Assembly: GCA_016801845.1 (NCBI GenBank)
Contig: CM028923.1
Location: 8,268,001-8,332,000 of the forward strand
Reading direction: 5' to 3'
Length of the DNA stretch: 64,000 nucleotides
Source: Polydactylus sextarius
Lineage: Eukaryota > Chordata > Actinopteri > Polynemidae
The stretch's first letter is position 1. The number at the start of each line of letters is the position of its first letter. Below, piece after piece: positions 21,901-35,511 of this stretch. The position numbers and the translations under genes were made by a program. The notes below the pieces were generated by a model. It made no database searches. It worked only from the letters and a program-made list of their open reading frames with translations, and was not told where the DNA came from.

Positions 21901-24900
21901 ATTCTAGCACCATCCACAGAATCCCCAAGCGCTGCCTTTCTATGAGGCTTTGTGATGTGCTGATGGTCAGCATGCGCCAGGCCGTGCCCCCCACCACCAC
22001 TCCTTCCGCAACCACCCTGTGGGAGCTATTGTCCTTCATGTTGTTTACCAGTGAGATAACGCTGAAATGGCAGGGGTGATCCAGGGCACAGGGTGACACC
22101 TCCGGCGCTAAAAGATGTAGCCAAAGTTCAACAACCATCTATAATTCTATACTGGACTAGAGAATATATGAGGAAAAAACAAATGTATATATACATGGTA
22201 ATGGAATATTCCTAACCAGGACTAGCAACATCCAACACGGACACTGTTGTAGTGGATTCCCACAGTTCTCCTAAATCCCTGATATGAAAAGCTTGACCAT
22301 GACAAAATAAGAATATTCTGTTGTCATTTCCTGTTCTTTTCTTTTCTTATTCAACAAAAGCAAGCCTCTCTGAACAGCTTTGCTCCTGGCATAATGGTGA
22401 AATGAAGTGATTCTCTCTCAGAAGGTGAAAATATGGGAAAACTAGGACACCTCAGGCTAAGAAGGTCACACCCGCTGCCTCATAAGACTGCTAACACAAA
22501 CTGCAGTGTTCAGCTAGTGGAAAAAATGACACACCTGCGTATAAAAACAACTAAAAAGGAAGGACTTTGTATTTAAAATATAAGCAATGAACATTCAATA
22601 TGATTTATCCACTGAGCCTGTAAATTGTTTGTTAAAGCCTTTCAGATTACACAGTTGGACTGGAGGGGGTTTGAAAATGATAGCTGCTCACAAACAAAGC
22701 ACTGGAGCCATCCATGTGTAAAACCCATCAAAAGCCATTACTGGTAGCTGCCATTAAAATTTGCTTCATCTGATGCCCAATTATAACACAATGATATTTA
22801 GACAATTGCACACATTTGGCCGGGCGTATTTGGCGGCTGCTGGGGTGGAGCGATGCTCGGCTGGGTGTTGGGCGTATGCCTGTATGCACGTGAGTGTGTA
22901 CATATGCCTTTAAGTGTGTGTGTGAGTGCGCCTGTCTGAGGTCATCTCGTCAAAAAGCTGTGGGCACGGCCACAGTAGAGGGACATGCTGGCTGAATTCA
23001 TAAGGGAACATGAGCTGTGTGATTGTTTGGTATTGCATTTCCCATTTGTAGAGATGTACACAAAAACAAAGACAGAATCAGCACCTCTCACAGTCATTTC
23101 CCCTCTGTTTCTATGGTTACCTCCAAACCCTAACACATTTCTCTTTTTCTATTTACACATTTAATTCATCTGATTTTTTTCTACTTTGTAGTCGATCTCC
23201 AAACATCAGTGTAAACTCTATGTAAAAGGAAGCCAAGAATAAAACCCGCTGACTCCATTAATACAGAAATCAATCTATAACTTAAACACCAACATCACAA
23301 CTTAAACACCACTATCAAATTCAGTGATCTGGCCCTTTAAATATCTTGTCATTCTTATCAGATGCTAAATGAAAAATGTTGGTGCTGAGCTCTTGCAGCT
23401 TTCTAGTGTGATTGGAAAAAATTGTGTTGAATGAAAGCAGGCAAAGACGACACGTGTTGTGATAAAAGGGCCTAAAATCAATATTCAGTCTCATTTTAAT
23501 ACAGTGCGACAATGTGACAGTAGCTGCATAAATCCAGCTGGGCTTGTAGACGAGTCGAGCCTCATTGGTATTCCTGGGTGCTATTGCTAGGTAAAAGGTA
23601 TTGATGAGCTGATGGATGCACGTGGCCTTGGTACGTGACTCTGGGCTTTACTATGACATGAGTTATTGTGTACATCTCTGAGAATGTGCCTGTTAGTGTG
23701 TCCTTCATGGGACGGTTATATCTTTTTATAGCTGGGACACAAGCAAGTCTTTTCTATTTTACTTGGCCTGATTTGTCTCTTCAACCTTGTTTTCATAATT
23801 TTGTTACAATTCCGGTCATTTCATCCCCCGCAGTTATGGTAAATGATGTTTATTCTTTTTTTTTTGTTTGTTTGAAAAATCAAAAAGGATGTGTCTGGGG
23901 AGCATGAAAGCACACAGTTCATTTTGTGGCATTGATGGGTGATGACAGACAGATGGTCAGGCCGATCGATGGATTGAGTGATAGCACCATTGGGGTCGGC
24001 GGTGCGAATATAAGGATGTGATGATAAAGGACAGAGAGTGTGACTGGACTAAATATTGTGGTAGAGGTGGGCTTGAAATGTTGATAGGAGACAGAGAGAA
24101 AAGGACATGATAGGAAGAGGGGCAGGAGGTGAGAGTTGAGGGGGGGAGGGGACTGATTGACTGTGTTATAGCGGCGCAACAAGCTGGCATGTCCCCTTTT
24201 ATTATTTTTTTTTTCTCCTCCACCCATCTGTTCACCAGGATTACTCATAGAGAGAGGGACAGAGAGGAGGAAAGAGGAGAACTGTAGGAGGCTAAGGACC
24301 AGAGAGGAGAAGAGATCTATCCTCACAACCTACAATAACTAAATGAATTCAAACCACTTTTTCCGTGACATCTTTTCAGCAAAATAAACTGCTGGGATAA
24401 TGACTCACGGTTTAAAATTATGGATCGGTGCAATATAGTGAAGTGCTCTCATGGCGCTATTCAGGTAACAATGATAGTAATAGAAGGTGGAATATTGTAG
24501 TGGTGTGTTATGTAATACAGTGCTGCAGCACCTGCCTGCTTGTTCTACTTACAAACACATTGCTCCCTACTGACTATGCACTACTGGCATCTAGACCATC
24601 TTTATTTGTTGCTGCTCAATATTCAAATGGAAATGCCATCTAAACCTATGATAATATGGTTTAGGGCACTGTGTGGAATTCCTCTTGGAATGTGAAAATA
24701 TATTAAAGAATATGCTTTTTTTTCCTTTTGTCACTCTCTCCTTGGTCTGTTTACATGTAGATGTTCCTAAAATATGGAATGAAACAGGAAAAAAAAAATC
24801 ATATGAATGTATTGAATGGCATCTATTTGCCTCATTTCCCTATTTCCACGTATGTGTTCAGCAGCAGGTGATGCCAGGACATGTTCATATTCAAACAAAG

Positions 24901-26000
24901 TCCTCTGTCCAAACCACATGCTGTGTAATTGTACTCTCCCTCTCAGCTTTCAGGGTGCGGCCATATTGTTTAGCTTTTTTTTTTTTTTTTTATGTAATGC
25001 AGGCTTCAGGATTTTAGCTTTAGAGAAAACACCGGCTAAAAATGTATTTACGTAATGTTACAGCAGAACTGGTCTTCACACAGCCACACAGACGTTAGAA
25101 CAAGCATTATGCTGCTCCCTTTGATTTGCTGACTTACTACCTGGTTGAGTGTACATGCTGCAGATACCAACTGGGCACAGCCAAGACTGCAAAGCATATA
25201 AATCAGTCACTGCCAGCCTGAGTCACGCCTCTACCCTCAGCACTTTTCATCCATGCTAACTGACCTTTTTTCTTTTGAGCCACAGCCACGCTTTGAAAAC
25301 CTTATAAAATTCACAAAAGGGTTTTTCTTCCGAAGTGCCACACTGCTCTTTGTACACAAAAAGCACAAGGTCAGACATGTTATCAGCAAACATGATTATA
25401 AAGAAGTTCTTATCGCTGATTGTTGGTTTTGTTTAGTTGCTTCACAAGACAAACGGATGTTAAAACGGCAAAGAAATGGTATTTACAACAGTAAAAGCAG
25501 ATAGAGTAATCAAAAAATTTTGACTCACGTTTGAGGGAATAACTTCAACCACTGTGTCTTCAGATGCTCCTTCAAACCTGCATTAGTGGAAACAGAACAT
25601 CAACCATTACTGTGGTACCGGACTAATAAATGCTAATGTGTGATTAGAGATGATAGTGCTCATCAGAAAGATGAACTGATCATTAAAAACTAAATGAAAT
25701 GATCGGAGCTGCGCAACCAATCCTTTGTCTCCTGTGATATTACTATGGTTTTGATCACCACTCATTTGGCTAAGAAATACTGACCTGCACAGCTCTACAG
25801 CTCGCTCATCTTTATGCAAACTTGGATCAGAGTCCTCCCATTTCCTAATCAGCCAAGGACATTGAAAAGCAGGAAAGTTACACCATGGTTTAAACTGACT
25901 GGTGGTGCATAGTTGATGTATTTTAAACTTGACAGAAAACTGACGACCTTGAGTAACAAACATGGAAATAAACTATTCTAATGCAGTTAATGAAATATAA
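15995..26000 (-). other. Long 5' intron of nrcam, promoter-distal part
   Basis: No exon with supporting splice sites and coding character is seen on either strand; the open frames are short and low-complexity. A stretch around 17690-17930 is rich in TAATTA-type homeobox cores and looks like conserved-noncoding sequence, but this is only an impression. There are A/T homopolymers throughout. Confidence 0.5.
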
Positions 26001-28020
26001 TTGACAAAGGGATATATTCAGTTCCCAAAGCTAACAGACCTCAATTCATTCATCTCATTAGCTCAGCGTCACACACACACTGCAACATGAATACATGCAA
26101 TACAACCCTGCAGGGAATACCCAGTAAATGGCTGTGTCTTGCTGAACACACGGTCTTCAATCAATAATCAAAATGTGTCCAGTCATTTTTATTACTTATA
26201 CCTCCAGCAGGGGACACACAAATGAAAGGCTACCAACCAACATGTACACACACACACACAGGGGTCCCCAGGACCCCTCCTTCCCCCCAGCAAACAGGCT
26301 TCCCTCCGTGTCCCTGAATGCATTATCATAATCTCCAGAGAGGTTCTCCATTCATCTCACATTAGCAAAACAAATGTGACAGACAAAGAACGCCTGCCCA
26401 TTTAGACGCGCGGCCATTAAAACTGAAATGTAGCTCAGAGGAGAAAGACAATGGTCAGCGTGGGCGGCTATTAATAAGCCAAGGTCGAGCTTTTTGAACC
26501 CGGTGGGTAATGTAACAGATGAGAGATACAAGAAGGGTCTTTCCATTGAACTCCCTGTGATGACGAGGCCAAGAAGCTGCCACCACAGAAGGAAGGGAAA
26601 GATTGGAGGAACGCCAACAACCCAACCTCAAGCCGTGACCTGTTACCATGGCAATGGAGGGATGCAGAAACGGAGGCAAAGAGCGAAGGGGTGGTGTACC
26701 TGAACTGAAGACGATTGACATTGAGTGAACTGATTAAATGATTTGAAATGTATCCAGTTGAACTGATTGAATTCTCTAACCTGGATTGATGTGATGTGAA
26801 CTGTTCTGAAACGAGCTGAATTGAGAACAGAGAAAGACAGGGAGGATGTTAATGAATGGAGATGGGAACGCAACGCCACCTCAGAAAACTCCTGCAGGAG
26901 AGGCAGAGCAGTGATGATGGGAAAGTGTGTGTGTGAGAGACAGAGAAAGTGAGAGAGAACATATGAAAAAATGAAAAGCGAGCAGGAGTCAGAAACATAC
27001 ATTATTAACGGGCAAATCTAAAAGCGCTTCATCATCAGAGAGCAAGAGAAGGATGGGGGATGGAGGGTGGTGGAGAAGGGTGCAGAGACTGAGAGAGGAG
27101 GAAAGCTGTGAGGTGGAAGTGGAGAAAGCTTGCAGAGCTGACCCCAAGCTCCAGCATATTACCATGGAGACAAGAAAAGACAGACCTGGATACCATACAA
27201 CCAGAAAGAATGCCACTTCCTTTTAAAGGAGTAATTTTGCAGATGCACTTATTTTACTCCCATGCCAGTAAGATAGGAGGTTAGCATAGCTTCAAAGAAT
27301 AATGAAAACTGATGTTGTGGTTTTGTTACTTAAGGACGGAGGCATCAAACCACTCCCGTCCTGGTAAATTGTGTCACCTTAGAGGATCTGGCCTCATTGT
27401 TCTCCCTAATAAAATATTAATACAACACTAGTCATCCCTCTTAGTATTTGTCAAAAGAAAAGCTGCTTAAAAACAACAGAAGCCACATCTTTGTTGCAAA
27501 AGTTGAACAATATCCGACAGCTAGCCTCGTGTTATACTGGTTAGAATATGATACAACGTGATTTGGAGAGGACAGGAACTTAACATCTTCAGTAAGATAC
27601 TGAGACATCTTTGTGATTATTCCCTGCAGATAAAAGCCTATCTTTAGATGTCCTTTCTCCTCTGATAACAGTGCGATCATTGTCTGATTGTTGAAGTTGT
27701 GTGTCCCAAAGCTTGGTGCAATCCCACTTTGATTTACTATCTATCCACTGTTTCAATTAGCTGCCTGAGTTTATGGATCCACTGGGAACCAGAACACTGC
27801 AAATGTCTGAATGTTTCAAGGTGGTGTATGTGTTAGAGAGGGGGGTTGTAGACTATGATAGAATAACTGACCCCAGGCATGAATAGAAATGTTTGTGTGT
27901 GTGTGTGTGCCTCAGGCTGAAGGGCCTCAGTAATCCACAACAGTAGCAGCTGCATGAAAACACACTTAACATACAGCCTGATCTCCACGCCCACTTCTAT
28001 CTCCATCTAATTCTACCACA

Positions 28021-28025
<5 letters not shown>

Positions 28026-28067
<42 letters not shown>

Positions 28068-28074
28068 CCATACC
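28026..28074. repeat. (CA)n microsatellite
   Basis: 49 bp of uninterrupted AC/CA dinucleotide. Confidence 0.95.
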
Positions 28075-31000
28075 CCCTGGTAAATTAAAACAGCCTTCAT
28101 GTCAGTTCCCCATTAACAGGTTAATACGTATCCTCATAAACCTATACACAGGATCTAACATCCGTGATCAAAATGTAATTTCAATGTTAAAAACACAAAA
28201 AATAATTGAAAATCATTATTAAATATATTATCATCCAATTTTATTAGAAACAGTAGATGCAGTGAGTGGGTCTGATCGATGAAAGTAACTTAAGTACAGT
28301 TTGGGAACATGGCAGCCGAAATAAAGCTATGATTTAAAGTCTCAGACCTGTTTTATTTTGAAAGGCAGTTAAGTATTATAGAAAATGAAGACTGATAGGA
28401 CACTTGTGAAAATCCCCAGTGTTTAAATTTATGATAAATACCATTTGTCTAATGTCGCCTTGATAGTGTCACTGCTATCGTTAAGTGAAGTTGCTTTTAA
28501 AGTTGCGTTTTCCAGCTGGAGTCCTGCACATCCTCATAATTAGCAGGTGTTATTTGTCGTCCAAATGGCTCTATTCTCATTCCTCTGCTTAGTCTCTCCC
28601 TCTAATAATACAGGAAATGGTGTAACATAGTCTGATTTGCTCAGAGCCCTGTGTCTAGACTGCCATGAACAGAGTCTGACTTTCTCACACTTGAGAACAC
28701 GTTTGATTTTTTTTCTGCTTTTCCAGACGCTGGTTGCCCCAGAGCTGGCCAGTTCAGACGGCAGAAAACCTGGGACAAATGTGACACTTTGGTGGTGAAA
28801 ATGTTTCTTAAAATAAACATAGGATATCAGCAGAGCATAAACAAGAATAAACACACAACACACAACTAGCTTGTGTGTGTGTCCACAGTGACTTAGCTGT
28901 CGAAAATTGAGACACCTGCACATGGCCCACTGTCTGTCGGAGCCTGAAGGTTGCTTTTTTCCCCCCATCAAGTGTCAGACATACCATCTGTGTGTCAAGA
29001 TCTTGGTTCAGGCCTTAGGCTTTTTTATCATTCTGTGTGTGTGCGTGTATGTGTGTGTTTTCTGTGTCTATGTACATCTGTCTACATGTTCCTATGGTCC
29101 TGGGAAATGACAAATGGCCTCATTAAGATGGTTGCCAGGTTGGGTTTAGTCCACCGTGTCATTGTGTCATATAGAAACAATGTTTCACTGCCATTACAAA
29201 ATCTAATCATATGTAGAAATTAACTGTTTTTACATTTCCCAGTAGACTAATAAGATGTTAGAATGTGTCTGTGTGAAAAATGCCACAATCCTGCCTCAGG
29301 TTGGCCTTTAAAGTCTCCACAGACCAGCTTAAACCCATACATCCCCTTGTAATGTTTGTCAGTGTGTGTTAGAGACAGAGATTGAGATGGGGGGTTGGTT
29401 ACCATGGATATTCCAAGTTTTTTTTTTTTTTAATTTAACCAGTCTGTGTTCATCCTTCAGATGACAGACAACACACACACAGTCTAGTCGCACACAAAAA
29501 GAGCGGTCTGAGAGAAGCTGGGTTTAATCAGAGAGATTTACTGCCCCCTGAAAGTTAGTTGTTTTTTTCTTCCCTCTGGAAGTTAAAGGGATGACTCTAC
29601 CAACCCCGCTGTTCCCACTCGAGACCACACAATGCACACGGTGGAGTCATCAAGAATGTGCCACGTATTCACACAGAGATGGCAAGAGCAAGAGGGAGAT
29701 AAATCAAGATTAAGGAACAGTAGGAAGTAGCATTCCTCTGCTAATCTTTGTACAACTGAAGCAGAGTAGATGGTAAAAATGTCCAGGTATGAGAACACTC
29801 TCGTGACTGGATCCAATCATTAGGTCTGTTATGCAGCCTCAACAGAGAGACTGAGGAAATGTGAGAATTATAACAACCAAACAGATGAGTGGGAGGTCTG
29901 GAGGAACAAAAGAATAACACACTGTCACATTACAAATCATCTTTTCCTGCAGTCAAACACGAACTGGTTGGCCAACATCAATGCAGATGAAATACTTTGC
30001 CCCCGTGATGTTCAGCTCCGTTAAATCACTCACAGTAAGGAAGAGGTATGCAATGGAGTTTGACTCGTATTTTAATGCAGGATTTGTGCAAGCTGTGCAA
30101 GGGGGATGACTTCCAAGGCCGCACTGGGGGTGACTTGGAAACTTCATTTAACACAAACATGTACTCCCACACATGGATACAACAAAAACCTGTCCAACAT
30201 ATGGCCTGATCTCTTTTACACAAACACAGCCCCGGCAGTAAAGGTCTGTGTTTGGACTTAAAATGGCACTTAATGTATTTTATTACAAATGGAAGGTTAA
30301 AAATGGCTGTGGAAAGACTATACATATAGGCAGACACCATTCTTCAGTGGATATTCATTGTACTTAATGTCTGTTTATACATTTTTTCCATACCACCATC
30401 TTGGATCCACCAAGATCTAAGAAGCTGTACCCAGCATAGGAGAGGGGGTCGAGCAGACTGACATCCAGAGCGCTGGGCTGTCAGTGACATGACATCTCAG
30501 AAACCAGCACCCTAGAGACCATCTGATCTGAAGGAATGACACAAAAAAGAGAAGCAAGGGAAAGACAAAGACTGACGCAGATGCGGAGAGATGCAATAAG
30601 AAACGTGGAAAAGTGGAAATGAGAATGTGAGGGACAAAAGGGGTTGTTGACAACGGAGGGCAAACGTTGGAGGGTATAGACCTATAGGACGCCTGGGAGA
30701 CATCTAATATTGACTGCATATCTTCAAGCCAACAGAGAGAAGAGGAGGAATGGGGATTGAGGCCTCTTCATATGTAAGACCATTGGAGAGGGATTTCGCT
30801 ATGTGATCTCATCTCTTAATTTAGGTCTCTTCAAAAAAAAAAAAAAAAAAAAACATCCAGTTCTCAGGCTTAAGCTGTGATGAAGAAGCAAGTAGCAAAC
30901 ACAAAGGCGGCTCAGGCACCGTACTGTGATTTACTGTGACAGCGAAGTGTAGATATCATCCTCAATACATTCGACTCAGTAAGATTACTGTCAATTTTTT

Positions 31001-34000
31001 TTTCTTAATGGTTCAACAAAAGTGATAGCGTGAAGAGTCATAGCAGATATACTGACTTCAAGTTCTTTTTACTCTACTAATCTCTCACCACACACACAAA
31101 GCACCTCCCAGCTGCATGAGTTGTATGTCCTGCAGTTATCATGTCTTTTGAAGGAAGATCAAAACTGGAAACATGTGATAGAAGGTGATGACGTGAAGGA
31201 ATTTGCTATTTTTAGACAGTAGCAAGGAACATGTGGACAACATTTTCATCTTGTTTCTATTAAAATAAAGCCTCAGGTTCCTGTGTATAGATGTGCATAT
31301 GGATCAGTTCAGATTGGCACACAGGGAGCCCAGCTCATTGGGATTTTTCACATACAGTCTGACCTTTCTACACCAACTGAGGGGTAGCTTCTCTATTTGA
31401 AGTGACTTGCTGCATTACCAATTAAAATCAATGGGCCCCTGATCTGGCTCCAAGTCTTCTCATACTGAGTAATCGCATTACACCCCTACAATCAATATTA
31501 ATCTGTAATTAAAACCTAAATGTTAAACCTAAAAGCACTGAAACTAAATTGGTTTTGAGGATGATGTTTCTTCAAATAGAAACACAGTAAAATTCATCGC
31601 ATCACCTGAATATCCAGCACTGTCATGGCAAAAATGGTGTTTATGCTCATATGCAGTATAAATTAAATACCCAGGAATGGATGTCAGGTAGTTGATTTGA
31701 TGGAATAACCAAAAACAAGCTTCTACCTTGCCTTAAACCATCCCTGTGCAATAAACTACAACCTTGGATACCTTGACCTTAGGTCTTAAGCGTTATGTTT
31801 GAAATATTTGCACTGTTGTTCAAGATTTCAAATGGGCAACATGAGATAACAATGCAAACAGTGAAATGCTAATAAAAGGTATAGACCTTGCAGGAGTAGA
31901 GTGAGATCTGCTAATCTGTGTGCCTAACACAAAGTGACTAATTACACTCCATTCAACAGTTCCACTAAATTGAATGTGAAAGCTCTAAAACATGCATTTC
32001 ACTAGACCGGCTAGACTTGACATTAACGCTCCACTTCTGTAAGAACTCGGGGCTACGAGCAGACAAAACGGAGCTCTATCCAAACAACAGCATTATGCAC
32101 TTGTCAGGGCTCTTGTGTTAGTTGTGTGAAAATGCTTGTGTGCTTTGCTTTTGCATCCATAAGAGCTATATTTGTTTATGGCCCTTCGGGTCAAATAAAC
32201 ACTCAATAGCCCATCTCACAGCTTTCGTCCCTGTAGCACTTAACGTTGTTATGGCGGATACATTTTGCGGGCTAACAAAGGAAGCACTGATGACGCGACA
32301 GAAACCACGTGCAAATGTTCCAGAGGCCACCCCCTTTAATCATGTGACAGCCATGAGTCAAGACCTCACCTGAAAGTGAGAGCATAATCTGACTTACTTG
32401 GATGTCACAAGTCAGTGATGCAGTGATTTCCTGCTTCCTTTGCTCCACTGGAAAAGATTATTATAGCATGAACTGGACATATGAATCTATATGTTGTTTA
32501 ATACACATGGATTCACACCTATATATACGCATGAGTCCACACATGCAGACAGAAAAACCTAGACTTTATTTGCCTTGCATCTTTGCCCTGATTTTCATTA
32601 AACAAATCCTCAATAAGACAACACAGACCTGCAGTCAAATCCAGCAGCAAAAAACAAAGCCACAGAATCGACCACGTCAGTCTGACAAAGCTCAAATATC
32701 GCAGATTTACAACACGATAACGTTACGTTCCATGTTCTTTGGATGGGAAATATCTATTCTTATGCTAGTTTGACACATTTCTGTGACACCCTAGCTGACA
32801 ATCCATTGAGAAAAGACATTATTTGTGTGTGTGTATGTGTGTGTCCCAATAACCTCATTATCTGACACCAATCTTGGAACTGAGGAAGAGCGACCACATC
32901 TATTCTTTCACACCCTTAACATGTCTTTTGGAGCAGAAGAAATCAATATTTCAAGTGCTGTTTCTTTCACACCTGCCAATTTCTAACTGTTCCTCAAATC
33001 ACTATAATCAATGCCTCTTCCCTCATTCATCTCTGGTGAGTAGACTTCAGAAAATGACGACGTTGAATCCTCTATATTTTCATATAAACGCATTTACAGT
33101 GATCAATACCAAAAGGATTCATGAAACGACCACAACATCAAGTCTAACACATCTGTCCTGAGCAGACTCAAATATTTGGATGCAATTCCATATTAGCACT
33201 ATGTATAGCACTATTTTTCCCCTATTTATATCTGGAAATTTCTTTTAAAACAGATGATAATGCAAAAAATGAACTCAGATCAGTAAAAATTCACATAGAT
33301 GTAAAGCTAGGTACTGTAATGGAGCTACCAAAGCAGCAGACCCTAGCAGCTTGCTATCATTCGATCTCTCATTGCATACAAATGGACGGGCTAAGCTATT
33401 CACTGCTGCCTTATGGCCAATGATGCTGAGCTTGTGGCAGGACAGACTGCGCAGCCCCAGCTGTAAAAGAGAGACTGTGGCCTTTTCTATACAAAGACCC
33501 CAGTCAGCACTTTGGTACTCTAAAAACAGATGCTGTCTGAACTAATGAGTGTACCTCACAGCAAAGCAGCTCTGGGCTTACATGGGAACAAAAATTACAG
33601 CTAAAGCATCATGCAATAGTTAAGTTCAATAAAGCTAACAGTTTTTCGAGAATATTTGCATATTATAATTTCTATTTTAATAAAAAAAAAGTGGGATTAG
33701 AGGATGAATCAGATTAGGCAAAATGAAATGAGGTACGGTTGACTATTAGAAGCTCTGTGATTCCTCTACATTAAAACATGACCGACCATGACAATTATCT
33801 GGCTGTAATGAAAACGGAATCCCCTCCTATTTGGCTGGAGGAGACTCTGTCTAACAAAATGTCTACATGACCTCAGGGATTTTGGCTAACGAAGATAAAC
33901 TGAGTAAACCCACTTGACTCCATCCGGTTCCATGTTAATGAGCTTGTAAGGTATCACACAGCTGTCGAAACAAAAAACAAAAAAAAACAGGGGGCCTCTA

Positions 34001-35490
34001 CTTTCAGTTACACTGATGCCCCTCAGGGTCCCCAGACCTAATCCCAGGATCAATAATCTCTGTGTCAATACAAACCCTGTGCGCTGACACTTATAGATTT
34101 TTGATACGCGATACACACTATCAATGAGGGTGTTAATGGGATTGCTCTGCATGGGTCCAGGAAACGTATGTTTTAAAAACTGATTTTGAGCCTGCATCCT
34201 GTTCCTGTTTCTCTGACGGAACAAAAATGGTACACATCCCAAATTTGACCCCGCTTCATCGAGGATTACAAATGAAAGTGACAAGAGGAGCAATGTACTC
34301 AATAATTCATTAGTCAGTATATTATTTTGTGGCTTCGTGAGTTAAAGGAAGGGGAAGAAGGAAAAATTTCTTAATCTTTAATATTATTAATATTTAAAGT
34401 AAAAAACAAGTGTAATAAAATACAAACATACAACTTTCTACCACTTTTCTACTAATACAACAGCTTAAATAATAGATTAGAGCAGCTCAATTGTTTTTTT
34501 TTTTTTTTGGTTTTTTTGGTTGTGCCAATTGGGTTGTGTTGCGTTAATTCAGTCTCAGTTATCAACAAATGATTCCATTGTGTAGGTGGTTTTCTACTTG
34601 TGTTTGCAGTATTTGCACTTGTATTTTACAGTATCCAGTTGCAAACACACACACAGGATGCCACGCTGCATTCTTTATACGAAATAATGGTCGGCAACTG
34701 ACACCCTTCTTGACCCCGAGACATTTCACATCTTAACGATAGCTCTATATCTGAATGTTAGTGTGAACTGTTTAAACGCTAATGCATTGAACAACAGATC
34801 ATTTCAGTTTCTTTTTGTGCACAGAAACACAAACTGAAGACCAAGGTAGAGTAGAATGGCATATTCATGTGAGACTGTTCACAGCCACAGAATTTAAGCA
34901 GTGGCCAGTGGTTTATAGTCTAACATAAATCACATTCATCAGATCTTCTTTCAAATCTTTGGTCTGATGTATAGAAAGAGAGTTAACAGATAAATATAGA
35001 GGTAGTCTGTATTGTGTGGTTATAACTAATCCAAATTACTCAGACAGTGACTGAACGTGTGTGATTTCTTTCTATATAAACACCAAAGTGTAGTACAATA
35101 CCAGAGAGAATGAGAGTATTACCTGCAGACCAAACAAGTTACAGTTGATGTGACCCAACAGTATAGGACACTCCCGACACCTGATAGCTTGTGTTACCTG
35201 GTAATGTGAGTGTGCTCACGGAGGAAACAACTGTGGGAAAACTATGTGATACCCATTTCAGAAAAGTAGCTGCTCTTCCACTTATTAATGGAGCTTTTGT
35301 AGAGTAAATATCTTGCAGGTAATATATCGCATGGCTGTAATGGATGACCGGCTTGAATGAGTATGTAACAAAGCAAAAGGGTTTCCTATACTTTAGAAAG
35401 GACAGGCTGATACAATGAAGTCAATGCCAGTAGTTTTGGAGCCAGTTTGCCTTGTTCTTTTTTTGTCTTGAACTTTAAGAGGTTTGTCAT

Positions 35491-35511
35491 TATATATATA
35501 TATATATATAT
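35491..35511. repeat. (TA)n microsatellite
   Basis: About ten TA units. Confidence 0.9.

Noticed and set aside
23919..24326. 135-codon minus-strand Ser/Leu/Pro-rich frame
   Set aside because: It arises from a purine-rich GAGAGG tract on the plus strand; no coding signature.
28026..28074. Regular repeat possibly resembling CRISPR-like spacing
   Set aside because: It is a plain dinucleotide run with no unique spacers, in a vertebrate intron.
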